From: Pipra filicauda
Lineage: Eukaryota > Chordata > Aves > Passeriformes > Pipridae
Assembly (NCBI RefSeq): GCF_003945595.2
Contig: NW_024103435.1
Coordinates: 1-64,000, forward strand
DNA length: 64,000 bases
Direction of reading: 5' to 3'
Below the pieces are notes generated by a model. It worked only from the letters and a program-made list of their open reading frames with translations, was not told the DNA's origin and made no database searches. A program made the position numbers and the translations under genes. Of the stretch, positions 38,750 through 51,680 are shown piece by piece. Each line of letters opens with the position of its first letter. Positions within the stretch are counted from its first letter, which is position 1.

Positions 38750-40724
38750 ACCACAGGAGTTCCACATCTCACTTGGGTGCTGCTGTTTTGGCAGTTCCTC
38801 CTGCAAACCCTTGTAAACAGGGTTTTACAGGGACCTCTGCCAACCTTTGGGAGATGTTTCAGAACTTGCAAATGAAGGTAACGAGCAGCTCGTGTCAGGG
38901 GAAAGACACAGAACCGAAAGGAAAGGAAGCTGATTCCAGGGCACCCTGCCCTGCCCCGGGCAGAGCTTTGTGCAGTGAATGGCTGAGATTTTGAGAGGCT
39001 CTTGATCACCCTCTTCTGATGGATTTAATTTGTCCTCCTAGCAAATATCCTAATCCCCTATTGCCTCTTGTATCTCCCTTGTCACCTAAACACGTCACCA
39101 CTCCTGGGGCTGGAATGCCTGGTGCTTACAACGTTCACCAAGCAGGATTACCTGACACCAGCCTGCAGCAGCTTTCACTAAGCTCTATTTATGTTGCACT
39201 CACATTTACTCTTTGCTACTCCCAACTTCTTCCCCTCCCCACCAGGCAATGGTGAGAAGCATCAACACTGAAACATGAACATGCTCCAAACTCTCAGGTC
39301 CAAAGCCATCAAGAATCTTATTATTATTTTAAATTACCAAATGTTTCAAGCCAGGCTGTTGTTCTCAGCCCTGTGGGACCATGGGTATGTGTAAACATAG
39401 TTCAAACCAATTGAGAAATGGCCACATTCAAATCTAGTTTTGTAAAAAGCCCAAATATTAACAATATTTGTACACAGGCTCCATGTCTGCATCTCCCAGT
39501 GTACAACATGCACTATGTGCACTATGGATAAACTGCTGAGTTTACAGGGTCTTAAATATTTCAGAAATTCACTTGGATTAAAGATAAGCTGCTGTGAGTC
39601 CTTAAACTGCTGTGAATTGCTGACTTCTGGAGAATGAGAACGAAGCATGTTAATGCCACACATTGATTGCACAGTTAAAATAACAGTGCCAGGGCATGCA
39701 AGGGAACATTCCTTCAGTGTAATTAATCCAACCACATCACATTTTCTGGTGTCTTGTGTGTGAAACAAGGACCAGAAAATAACACACTGGTTGGCACGGA
39801 CTCATCAAACCCTGCCCTTCTCAGTTTTAAAATTTCTACTGCCCCGTTACATGAATGCCCATGTCTGTGCTTTGACTCCAGTTCAATCCAGAAAAAGAAA
39901 TCACAGGATTTTTAGAACGAGACAGCAAAAATGGTCACAGTGTCATGTCTTCACTCAGAGGTGCCTGAAACTTCAGTGTCCACATCAGGATGATTTGTTC
40001 AGTGGAGGCAAGGAAATGCTTCCAAGAGGGAATCCCTCCTCCCCAGGGGAGTGCTGTGGACCAACACCCCCAGCACAACAGGGAGACACTGGAAGGAGCT
40101 CAACACCCTCACTCCTCTGGAAAACACAGCAGTGTTGTGCATTAGCCACGTGCAGGTATCCAAGCCTTGGCCGTTCCCCATCCCAGGTGGAATTCCGTGC
40201 ACAGACACCCCCTCTGGAGATGTGGCAAGCCAGAGCGAGCCCTTGGCTACCAGCAATATCTAATGTACCAAAATAACCCAGCTTGCCCGGTGGGCTGGCG
40301 GGGCTGCCCCTCATCCTGTCTGTCCGTCAGTCTGGATGAGCCAGAGCAGGAGCCCTGTCCCCGGGGGCCTGACTGGACACCAGGCCTGGGGCCATAAATC
40401 AGCTGAGTGGAGAAGCAGAACATTTGGGAGTCACAGGATTTGTAGTGCTGGTGGTGTCACAAGGAGTTATTTATGGGGTTCAGACGGTGGAATACACAGA
40501 CAAGATGTGACATAATTGCTGGCAGGGGCTGGTGAGCAAAATTAGCCAAACCTGTGGGGAAGTGCTGGGCAATGGGAGGTTCACAGGGAGGTGGGTCCAG
40601 AGGCACAGGATGTGCCACAGGCCCTGCACAAGCACAGCACGTGGGGGGGACAAAGCCATGGACACAGGCTTAAATGAGCATTATTAATAAAGGAATCAGC
40701 AACAGATGGAGCATTCTATTGCAT
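38750..40724. other. Intergenic, no recognised feature
   Basis: Unique-looking sequence with no coding exon or repeat I can name. Confidence 0.5.
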
Positions 40725-40965
40725 AGGAGCACAGAATCATAAAATCAGAGAATCTCCTGAGCTGGAAGAGACCCTAAGGATCATTCAGTCCAACCCCTGG
40801 CCCTGCACAGGACACCCCAACAATCCCACCCTGTCTAAACCCTCCTGGAGTTCTGGCAGCCTTGGGGCTGTGCCCACTGCCCTGGGGAGCCTGTTCAGAG
40901 CTGACCACCCTCTGGGGGAAGAACCTTTTCCTGAGATCCAGCCCAAACCTCCTCTGACCTCCTTT
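40725..40965 (-). mobile_element. CR1 LINE, 5'-truncated
   Basis: CACAGAATCATAAAATCAGA, GCTGGAAGAGACCCTAAGGA and CATTCAGTCCAACCCCTGGC mark the 3' end. Confidence 0.88.
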
Positions 40966-41954
40966 TCTCTTTGTATCTCTCTTTGAATTTCTCTTCGAAA
41001 TTCATAAAAATCAAGGCAGTCCTAACACAGCAAACCTTCTAACCAAAATACCAAACTGTTGTGTGCTTAGTCCCAAATTCCAGATGTGCTTTACCCCAGA
41101 GACCCAGGTACTCACTGAGAAGAAGGATCTCTCACCTAAAATTTCTCTTTTAGCTTTGGGTGGGCTTTCTGTGTTTATTTGTTAACCTGAAGCAATCTTT
41201 TGAGCTTGTCTCCCCACTGCACATTTCTACAGGACAATCTCCAAGCCCTTGGTTAGAACCACAGGATTGAAGACCAGCAACTGCAGAAGTGCAGCTTCAT
41301 GCAAAGTTCTGAGCAGGTCACAGAGGGGGAACGTCACGAGCTCCCCAGTGATGAATGGAGGTGTTGTGCAGAGTGAGGAGGAATGCCCAAGGATCAGATT
41401 TTGTGTGACTTATCCCCTCAGTAAATCTATACTCCCCCTGATCTTCTCCTCTGCCTCAGGGACTACAAACACAGCGTAAGTGGTTGCTCCTTCTGCCCCT
41501 GATCCCTGTACACAAACACCAGACACTCTGCCCCCGTTTATTTAGCACAGTGGCACTGAGGCCAAAGGCCAAGAGGCAACACACACCAGCTGTATTTTCT
41601 AAGGGTGAGCAGGACAATGAATTCACCCCCCTTTGGTGAAGCAGGTCAGGCTGCCCCCTCCCATGTCCACAACACCTCCAGGAATTCTTTTGTAACACAG
41701 ACAGGCACTTTCACACAGTCAACAGATTAAAAGCAAGTGTCACAGGGCATCTACAACAGAGTCCTACTGCCAGGAAGGAAAAATAACATATCCCTACTTA
41801 CTGTCCAAAGAAATGATGAGCCCAAGATAAAAACCTTTAGGAACCTCAGTGTACCTGTGCCACGAATGCAGTGTCAGCTCCATGGGACAGGTACAGGAGA
41901 TCCCCAACAGCCTGTCACCTTCCTTGGGAAATCAGTGGGTGCTACAGGAGCCCA

Positions 41955-42415
41955 GGGATACAGAAGCCCAACCCTACAGGAGACTGACCCTACAGAACCC
42001 AACCCTACAGAACCCAACCCTACAGGAGCCCAACCCTACAGGAGACTGACCCTACAGAACCCAACCCTACAGGACCCAACCCTACAGGACCCAACCCTAC
42101 AGAACCCAACCCTACAGGAGCCCAACCCTACAGGACCCAACCCTACAGGAGCCCAACCCTACAGGACCCAACCCTACAGGACCCAACCCTACAGAACCCA
42201 ACCCTACAGGAGCCCAACCCTACAGGACCCCAACTTTACAGGACCCCAACCCTACAGGACCCAACCCTACAGGACCCACCCTATCGGAGCCCAACCCTAC
42301 AGGACCCCAACCTTACAGGACCCCAACCCTACAGCACCCCACCCTACAGGATCCCAACCCTACAGGAGTCCAGTCCTATAGGACCCCAACCGTACAGGAA
42401 CCCAACCCTACAGGA
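41955..42415. repeat. 15-bp minisatellite (CCCAACCCTACAGGA)
   Basis: About 30 units of 14-16 bases, alternating between CAGGACCCAACCCTA, CAGAACCCAACCCTA and CAGGAGCCCAACCCTA forms, cover about 460 bases. Confidence 0.96.
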
Positions 42416-42489
42416 GCCCACTTCTCCCATAACATTCACAACCATTTTCAGACCTCCTGCAGAGTCCCCTGTGACAGCGAGGGTGGCCC

Positions 42490-42970
42490 TTCGTGCCCCC
42501 AGCTCTGCACCAGCCCCACACGAAGCTCGGCGGTGACACGACCACCTCGTTACCTTACGGGTTCTGGGATGGTCCTGCTCGAGGTCGCTGCTGTGTCTCC
42601 CGGGACCGCGGTGGCTCCGTGTGGTGCCTCAGAGTGCAGAGCTCCTCATCGCTGCCCCGTGGGCCCCTGGTCACAGGTATTTAGAGATCTGCAGGAGACA
42701 AGACACGCCCCTCATCAGCCCCTTGCAAATGTCACCAAATGGCAACAGAAACAAATTCTTGTCCCTCTCCACCGTCCCAGAGCTCAGACTGCGCTCAGGA
42801 GCTGCTGATACCTCCAGGATGTCCCCACGCTGTGCTGTGGGCACTTGTGGGGGGTTCCTTATAGCCCCACACTGCCCCGGCCCAGGGGAGGTGCCGTGGA
42901 ACCCGGAGCCTTTGGCACGGCACGGACACGGCACGGGGCCAGCCCGGCCAGACGCGACCATCAGTCAGGG
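42490..42970. promoter_or_regulatory. CG-dense patch, possible promoter
   Basis: CG dinucleotides are dense at about 42520-42625 and again at 42880-42960, against a CG-poor background. No exon of a known gene is next to it. It could be a distal promoter, a degraded GC-rich repeat or neither. Confidence 0.3.
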
Positions 42971-43311
42971 CAAGGCTGGAGCTCCAAAGGCAAGACCTTG
43001 TGCCTCAAAAAAGGACAAACATTGGTGCAGATCCAAGGAAGGACGAGCAGCACACGCAGTTCTGTTGGACGTGCCACGAGTTCTCAGGAGATCCCATAAT
43101 CCCTCAGCAGAGAAGTAAAACCAGTGGATTACTGCATCTGTGTTTGGGCCAACCATGCCTGGGCTTGGCCTTCACCAGTAGAGCCTCTCAGTTTGTGCTG
43201 TTCCAAGAGGTCTGAAAGAAATCCAGTTGCTCCTGGAGGATCTTCGTTGCTGCAGCCCAAAGACACCTCAATGTGCCATTTTGGCTTCCAACACAGCCAC
43301 AACCTGATCCC

Positions 43312-43432
43312 TTTCCCGAGAGCAGCCACTTCTTCCACCAGTGGAAGGTTTCCCGCCCAGGGTAGGGGGGTTGGAACCAGATGGTCTTTAAGGTCCCTTC
43401 CAACCCAAACCATCCTGTGATTCCCATGGACA
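43312..43432 (+). mobile_element. CR1 LINE 3'-end fragment
   Basis: GATGGTCTTTAAGGTCCCTT and CCAACCCAAACCATCCTGTG followed by ATTCCCATGG are a plus-strand CR1 3' end. Confidence 0.88.
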
Positions 43433-46400
43433 GGTTTACTCTGGAAGTGTGAGTGCAGCACGTTGTGCCCCCAAATCTCTTGCTACCAGTCTGCCTTTGC
43501 AGCTTGTAAACCTTCCTTCCTCTCCTCAGGAAGCTCCCCTGGAAGCAAAGGGACCTCTGTTTGGTTCCTGATGATCAAGTGGTGGCCAGTCTGGGGTTGA
43601 AGGCTCTCTTCTCCCAGCAGCACCACATGCTGGGAGCAAAACCCGCCCGGTCTGAAGTCTGCTTTCGTTCACTTCTGGCTGAGAGCATCCAACCATTGTT
43701 TTTAACTTGGATTGTGTGAATATATTCATATTAAATCCTCGTGCTCAGCTCAGGGAGGAAGGGCTGGCTCCAGAGCAGTATTTTTACTGTGGTGACCATG
43801 GTTCACATGATGTCTGGGCTGGCAGAACCAGAACAAGGTTTTCCTCTGGTTTTCTACCAGGAGGTGATAATTCTAAAATCTGAGGTTAGCGGGGAAGGGA
43901 ACATACAGAAAAACCTTGGTCCTACAGCTAAGACTCATGTTAGATGGGATGAAGACAGAATAACCTCAGAGAGCACCATTTCCACTGGTCTTAGAAAAAA
44001 GATTCTCAATCAGGTCTCAAAAACTTCTCCCTTGCTGGTCTGGGAACCATCATTTCAATCCACAATTTAAAAGATAAATGTGAAAATGAAATTCTGGGGT
44101 AATTTTCTTCATTCCTTCTTTTTTTTTGACTGTTACTGCTGGTGACAGTGTTTCTGCCTTCCCAGTTCCTAAGCAAACCATGTCAATCTTAGCCCACGCC
44201 TGGGCTGAGATCCTTCAGTCCCACATCCCCCGGGACATTTGCAGCGATACAAAAGTAAAAGCAATTCCAAACAATCTGAAAGTCAATGAGCCAAGAAAAT
44301 CGGACAACAAGGATTTGGAAAATCCGGACTGTTGCTGGAAAATCCTCTCAGCAGCAGACACTGTTTTCCAGCAGTGTCCCAGTGGGATTCCCACAGCACC
44401 CTCCTCCCCCTGCTCTGGCCGATGACCATCCCAAGGGGGCCTCCTTAGGCTTTGCTCTTACTGGTCCAGGACAGCAGTTTGTTGCTTTGTTGGTTGTTTG
44501 TTGTAGCCTTAAAATTAATAAAACCAGTTGCTAGACAAGTCCCTAAAGACGGTAACACCTCGTGAAGGCCACGGGAATGGTCCCAGAGGAAACATTTCTT
44601 GGCTTCCACTGAAACCTGAATTCAGCTTTCATCAACTGCAGCAAGAGCAGAGCTATCCCAAAGGGCCTGAGCCATCCAGAGCCACAGGGATTCCTTCTGT
44701 TCCTCTTTTCCCTTTCCAGTCATTTGTTCCCCACAGAAAAGTGCCAATGGTTTTTAGTCTCCAATGGCATTTAGGTGTTGGGTTCTGAATAACTGAGGAA
44801 TTCCTAATAAGACAGACAGTTGAGTCTAGCAAGTACCAGGAGAGCCACCACTCTGCCTGTTCCACTGCAGCCACGAGCCTGATCGGGCTTTGCCTTATTT
44901 CCAGAGCTGGTTTTACAGTTTTCTTGAGGGGGGAGGATGGAGAGCTCTCCATAGACGGGCAGATAACTCAAAACCATCTGCGGCAGAGCAAACTCCTCCA
45001 AGAGCCTGACCTTCTTCCATTTCACAGCTTGGTTTCCACCCGCCCACCCAAAGCCCTGTTAACCCCTGTGTGCCAGTGGAGGAACAATCCCTGTGTGCCA
45101 GTGGAGGAGCCCCTGGGAACCTGCAGGATGTCCCAGCAAGGCCTGGCACATTCAGCAGTGGCCTCTGCTTTCACTGCAGAGGGGACACATTTTTCCCCGG
45201 AAGAAAGTCTGTTCCCCTAAGGAAAGGCAGTGAGGAAGTGGCAAGAGGCAACAGCTGCAGGACAGTTATTTCAGGACTGAATTTAAGAGTCTGATTTAAC
45301 TGGAAACAAGACTCTTCTAATCTTCTGTTTTCCCTTCCTTGGTACACCAGCACAAAGTCCTCCCGCTCAGCTGGCACAGCCCTTCCTTCAGACTGTTGGC
45401 ACCCACCACGTGGCTCAGACAGAGCAGGAACTGAAGAAACCAAGGTAGGTTCAAAAAACTGGCTGGATTTTCCAGTTCATAAACAAATGACCAAGTTCAA
45501 AGACTGGTCTCATATGTGAGTCACTTGGCCAAGCCACAGCACTCCCCTGCAGCGTGGGGTGTCCAGGTAGGCACTGCACTGAGGGTCAAGGGGATGTCAG
45601 GGAGGCTTTGGAGCAGAAATATTCAGAGATGTAACGGGTGAAGATGTGCAGAGCTTGGCGTTTCAAGTCTACCTTGATGTAACAGCGACGAGCATCCCAC
45701 AAACACCAGGCAAGGAAACCCAAAAATCTGTAGTCACTTAAGGAGAGACTTGGGCATGGAAAACAGATTAAAGGTCCAAATTCAGTGAAGATTACCAAGT
45801 ACCTGCAGCTCTACAAGCACCCAACATCCTACCCCGAGTCAGGGGAGTCTGGCAGGGCTGATCACGCTGATCTCGTGCAAGCAAAGGGACATTGTTTGTC
45901 CAGCTCAGGCCATGGGCCAGGGGGGTGACACAGCAGCACTTTGGTTTGACCAGGAGGATGCCCTGCACCAGGAATAGTCCCACAATGCATATGGGTTCCA
46001 CAGTGAGTCTTCTGGACTTGTAATATTTGGATTTAAATGAAGCTGAGGTACCAAGTCTGGAGAACGTGCTGCTCCCTTCAGTGGGAGACAGCCACGCTCA
46101 GCCCAGTCCCTCAGCAGCCCATCACCCACATTGGACCCTCCAGGAGAAATTTAAGGGACCCACTGAGTCTCCAAGCCTTGGTTATTCCCCCCACACCCAC
46201 CCAAATGCCAGTGTGCCCCTTTGCCAGCAGTGAGCTGAGGTCTGTCAGCCCTGCCCACACAGAGCCAGGACTGGACCCACTGCAGCTCCTGCTGAGCTGC
46301 AACTCAGCAGGAGGAGATTGGAACTGGGGTGAGGATCCAAGGGGCAGCAGTGCTCTGCCTTCACACTGCAGGTCAGCTCCCTCCTTCCCAGAGCACACAG

Positions 46401-47440
46401 AATTCCTGCTCTTCCCCAGTCCAGGACCAGTTCAAGGTTTGCATCCGTGACTGACCGGAGGGGTTTGGCAGCACGATCCAGGATTGAGATGGAGCCTGGC
46501 TGCCCATGAACCCAACACTCCCGCTTTCCCTGGGGATAGCTGCTCCCAGGACTATCCTTCTTGCATGTTCCAACACCTGCGTTGGCCAGTGCTGGAATTT
46601 ACTTGCCCTTTTCCACACGGAAAAAACAAGATAGCGGGCAACACACGTTTAATATAAACTCACCGAAGATGTGATTAAACATCAACATGTGACCAGACAC
46701 ATCCCCCCCTCGGGACTTTCCACCCCGAGACACTGAAGAAAAGCACATTTTAACCCCCTCAGCTGTGCCCCTTCCATTTGACCCCACATGGGCACTGGAC
46801 TTTGCCAAATGTCCTTCTCCAGCTAAAATTAACTGTGTGTGTTGGAACCACTTTGCATGTGCCACCCCTTGGGCAGGCAGAGGGTTAATAAAGCTCAGTG
46901 CCTGCAGTAAATAAAAAAAATAACAGAACTTGTGCTATTCGGATGCCACCAGCGATTGAAGTTACGAGGCTGTTTCTCAGTTCCCCTCCCTGCTTCAAAC
47001 CAGACACAACAAACCCCCCAGTTCTGGTTTGTTTATTTATTTGCTACCCCAACCAGCCAGTGGCAACAGACGAAAAAAGCCCTGTCCTTGCCTGACGAGC
47101 TATTTTAACATTTCATTCCCTGTGTGGGGAAGTTTGACACTGAAATAAATGGTAAGAAATTCTCCCTGGAGCCCTGAGAGGCCCCAGCATGTGCCACCTT
47201 CCCACCTTCTGTGTGGGACGCCGGAATTAATTCCAGCACTGTCCTGGTAGTGCCCTGCCTGACCTGTGCCTGCACAGTTAATGCACCAGAGGACTCCCAT
47301 TCCTGGGAATGCTGTCCCATTCCTGCTGAAGGTTGTTAGCTGTCAAACTCTCTCTTCATCCAGCATGAAAATATCAAAATGAAATAGGCGTAATCTAGAG
47401 TCAGAAAATTACGCTGGCATCCAGCAGAGAAATAACCCAA
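43433..47440. other. Intergenic, no recognised feature
   Basis: A 29-base unit (CTGTGTGCCAGTGGAGGA plus spacer) is duplicated near 45066-45110. No gene or mobile element is recognised in these 4 kb. Confidence 0.5.
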
Positions 47441-47570
47441 ATCACAGAATCATAGAATCCTGGAATGGTTTGGGTTGGAAAGGACCTTAAAGCTCGTTTA
47501 GTTCCACCTCCTACCATGGGCAGAGACACCTTCCACCTGACCAGGTTCTCAAAGTCCCATCCAGAAAAAT
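47441..47570 (-). mobile_element. CR1 LINE 3'-end fragment
   Basis: AATCACAGAATCATAGAATC, then CTGGAATGGTTTGGGTTGGA and AAGGACC, is the 3' end. It is followed by about 70 bases of A-rich sequence (GAAAAAAAG and AATATAG words). Confidence 0.9.
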
Positions 47571-47799
47571 GGAAGTATAGAAAAAAAGCAAATACAGAAA
47601 AAAAATAAATATAGAAAAAAGGAGATATAGGAAAAAATCAAAAGAGAGGGCATCGCTCTCCTTTTCACCCTGTCCCTCCACAGAGCCTGTCCCCCCTCAG
47701 GGTCTGTCCCTCCACCTTTTCTGCCTCGTGAAGGTGATCACAAGGAGCTCAAACCCACCTGGGCTCAGAGCAAACACAGCCCCTGCCTGGAGCAGGTCC

Positions 47800-48115
47800 C
47801 AGCACTCACCTGCCCGTGCCACCCGACGTCTGTGCACTCACCTGCCCGTGCCACCCGATGTCTGTGCCACCCGACGTCTGTGCCACCCGACGTCCCCTCC
47901 TGCCCCGGGTGTGGGGCAGCCGCAGCTCAGCCGGTCCCTGTGCGGGCAGAGCTCGGTGGGGCAGTGCTGGGTCCCCGGAGCCTCCTCAGCTGCTCCCTCC
48001 TCTCGCCTTCCCGCGTCCCTTCTCTCCCCTGTCCCTCCTCTCCCTGTCCCTTCCCTCCCGGGGGCTGTCTGGCCCTGCCCTGCCCGGTGTCGCCTGTCAC
48101 AGGGCTGTTAGCCCG
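47800..48115 (-). promoter_or_regulatory. CG-rich patch with two minus-strand splice-donor motifs; possible promoter/first exon
   Basis: The block is CG-rich and includes tandem GTGCCACCCGACGTCTGT units at 47815-47895. On the minus strand, CGGGCAG followed by GTGAGTGC occurs twice, with donors at 47841 and 47809. This is the arrangement expected for a non-coding first exon. It lies about 10 kb upstream of the IGFN1 start exon on the same strand. The assignment is speculative. Confidence 0.3.
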
Positions 48116-51100
48116 CCAGACATCCAGAGGATCTGGTTTTTTATGGGAACCCGGAGCACCTGCCTCCTATTCGTTATTATTTTAGTCCATACCAGTAATG
48201 GTGCTGGACAAACTTGAGATGAACAAAATTCTTCAGCATTTCACAGGTCAGTCAGAGTGGAGCTTTTTCTGTGGATTGTGTTTCCTCTTCACAGCGAGTC
48301 ATTACAAACTGATGCAGCTGAAGGGCTCTGGGTGGTTTAAAGGAAACTGGAGTTCAACTGGTTTAAAACCAACCTGGAGAACAAGTAGGGTCCCTGATGG
48401 ACAAGATAAATTGAACTTCAGATAAAAGCAGGTGACCAAGTACATTTAAAGAGGAGGCTTCTCCACATACCTTCCTTTTTCAAAATAACTCTTTGAGTAT
48501 TAAAAGGGACGGACAGAGCACTTCACAGCACCAGCTCACAGTGTTACTGTGGATTTATCAGCACGGAGAGGCACGAGCCTGCACTCCTGTTACACAGCTG
48601 AGAGCAGCCTCTGTCACCTACAATCCTTTGGAATAAAAGGTGTGCAAGGTTCTAACAGGGGATTAGGAACCATTGGGTCAGGCTGGAAATGGAGATCAGA
48701 CACCTCCAGGCTTGGTTGGCTTGTCAGTAAAGCCTCTCTCTGCTGGGAGACGTTTATCCAGAGTCACCTGGAGCTGATGGAGGGAAATCTTGAGGGAAAC
48801 GAGACAAAGTCCCAAAATCAAAGACCCAGGGCAGGGGATGAAAAGGTTACAGACACAGTTCCCTCAGCTGGCAGAGAGCGGTGGGCACCCACGGAGCACC
48901 CAGAGCTCTCCTTGCTCCCACCCCTCCCCAGGTCTGCAGGCTGCAGACATTCCTGGTGTTCCCTGGCCTGTGTTCCTCCCCTCAGGGATGGTCCCAGCTC
49001 GGGGCAGGATGGCAGTCACACTCTGCCATTTCGAAGGTAAGCCCAGGCAACCCTGTGAGTTAGACGTGAGCACATCAGGGGGTCTACAAAGCAGATCAGG
49101 ATAAAGCTCAGCCTTATCTATCTTGTCCTCTCCAAGGAAGCAAAAGTGCCTGTGGGAGAGGCTGGACATGAAGCTCTCCAAGCACTGGAAGGTGGGTAAA
49201 CCCTGCAGCCCCAGGGATGTGACCTGGCCTGGAATCACAGCACCCAGTCCAGCCTCATCCAACAGGACAGGCCAGAACCTAAAGCAAACATCATTTCCAA
49301 AGGTTTGGCTTCTAAGCAGTTGAAAGTAAATCCCCACACACCAGGCAAGGGGCCTGTTGCCCCCCTGCATAAAACTACCTCTGGTGCCCCACGCCTTGGA
49401 AAGCAACTAATGACATGAAGGCACAACAAAGGCAGGAAGAGGAACCGGTGGGAGGAGAGCAGGTTTGCCTGTACTTTTAATGGACTTTCCAAATGGGAAT
49501 ATCATTCCCTAGCTCTCACTTTAGATCAACCAGAGTTTGAGTTTGGATTCTCAGTGCCTTGACATCACAGAGGCCAACTGAGATGTGCTGAGGAATTCCT
49601 ACCTTGCCCTTCAATAGTTAAACATCCTCCCTGTCAAAGAGAGAGCCTGAGCTGCCACACAACCTGCTGAGCTTGTGCTGTGACAGATTCAAGCTAAAAA
49701 GTGCAGGTGACATATCCAAAGAATCACATTTACACATCTTTAAGCACATTTACAGTCACCAAACCACAGAAGGTCTGCAGAAGGGAAAACCCATCTTCTG
49801 CCTCAAAAAGCGGAGAGGTACTGACAATTCAGGAGATGCTGAAATCAGTCTGATAGACTTGAAAATATGTGCCAGTTACCAGACCTCAGCGACCCAAAGG
49901 GCAGCCTTATGTAATGTGCTTTACTTAGCAATCCTCTGACATAGGCCTTCCCAATAAACCAGCTCAAGGATTTGTAAGGCTGGGCATTCCCTTCCCTTTG
50001 ACAGCCTCATAAAGATTATTTCCTATCAGCCATGTGAGAGACTCTGCTGGAAACCCACCAAACACTGCATCTGAGCTGACCTGGGGATGTCAGAGTCCAA
50101 TTCTAATTTCATCCCAAATTAGCAGGTGGTTATTGGTTGTCTCAAAATGGCATTTGTCAGGAATGAAAATTCTTTGCCAAAATAAGCCATTCAGCATTAT
50201 TTATGACACAGGCAGATTTTGTTACTCTCCCTCAGGGTATTATCCTAAAACACTGACAGCTCAGCCAGCCCTGGCCCTCTCCCCTTTCGTGTTTGTAACC
50301 CAGCCATTGAATTGTGTGTTAGAGGTTGTACTGAGGGCATGAAACCGTCTCACTTCTACATCAAATGAGGATAAAACACAGAAATGACCCATTTTAAGTC
50401 TGAGAACCCTGAACCTTTGCTGTGACAAAGGTAAATCCCCTCTGTGCTCACCTCAGCCTCCGTGCTCAACAGTGTGGAGTCCCAGGGAGTTGGATGTGGA
50501 CACCAGGGAGTTGTCCTTGTTGTCCCACCCCAGCCAGCCCTCAGACTGCAGGCAGGAGTGTCCAAACTCAGCACACAGCCCTGCTTCACACCAGCTCGAC
50601 TCCCATGCCAAACCAGGAGGCAGCTGCTGGAACAGCATCTCTCTGAGGGACAAAGACAGATTTTGGTCACCTCTGCCATCTCTCCAGGATCCGTCCAGCG
50701 TGACACAGCCTTTGGGTGCCTGAGCTGTACAATTCCTGCTGCCTCCAAAGGCCACAGTGCTGCAGGAAGCACTGGAAGGCTTGGCTGTGGAGAGGCTGAC
50801 CCTGTGCAGCCCCAACCCTCCTGCCCCACAGCCAGGAGCTCAGTGTTCACCCCAGACACGGAGGGAAAGGTGGGACTGAAATACAGAAACTCTGCCAGAT
50901 AAGTGCTGGGGATCCCTCCCATTCCCCACTCCCCCCAGGGAGTGAAGCCAAACTCCCCTCTCGTTGTCCTGCAGCCTCTGCCACAGGGCTGGGAGCCCCT
51001 GGGAGGGGAAGAACAGGAGTTCCTGCAGCACCCAAAAGCACTCGGGGCCTTACGGGGTGTTCAGTGACACCACAAACTGAGGGTCGTTGTCACCAGAGCT

Positions 51101-51219
51101 GCTTTTTCACCTGCTGCTTGTCCCTGTCCCCTCCCCTCAGCCACAGCCACCACAGCAACAACTCCACCCTCAGCACAGCGGGGGCACCTGGGAACGCCCC
51201 AGGAATTCAACCCCAGAAA
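48116..51219. other. Intergenic, no recognised feature
   Basis: No coding exon or repeat is recognised. Confidence 0.5.
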
Positions 51220-51239
51220 AAACGGGATCGGCCAAGCAG

Positions 51240-51680
51240 CCGGTATAACCACACTGGGAAACCCAAACTGGGAAACCCAAACTGGGAAACCAAGCTGGGA
51301 AAACTAAACTGGGAAAATCAAACTGGGAGAACCAGACTGGGAAACCAAACTGGCATAACCAAACTGGGAGAACCAAAGTGGGAAAACCAAACTGTGAAAA
51401 ACCAAACTGGGAAAACCAAATTGGGATAACCAAAGTGGGATAACCAAACTGGAATAGCCAAACCGGGATAATCGAACTGGGATAACCAAACTGCGATAAT
51501 CAAACTGGGATCATCAAACTGGGAGAACCAAACTGGGATCATCAAACTGGGAAAACCAAACTGGGAGAACCAAACTGGGAGAATCAGACTGGGAAAACCA
51601 AACTGGCATAACCAAATTGGGAGAACCAAACTGGGAAAATCAAATTGGGAGAACCAAACTGGGAAAACCAAAATAGGTTT
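51240..51680. repeat. 15-16-bp minisatellite (AACCAAACTGGGAAA)
   Basis: About 28 units alternate GGGAAAACCAAACT, GGGAGAACCAAACT and GGGATAACCAAACT forms. Adjacent pairs suggest higher-order blocks. Confidence 0.96.

Noticed and set aside
41955..42415. Interstitial telomeric repeat
   Set aside because: AACCCT occurs once per 15-base unit and never in tandem, so it is not a telomere repeat.
48100..48217. Short plus-strand peptide beginning MGTRSTCLLFVIILVH that looks like a signal peptide
   Set aside because: It stops after 24 residues, no donor rescues it, and no homologue is known to me.
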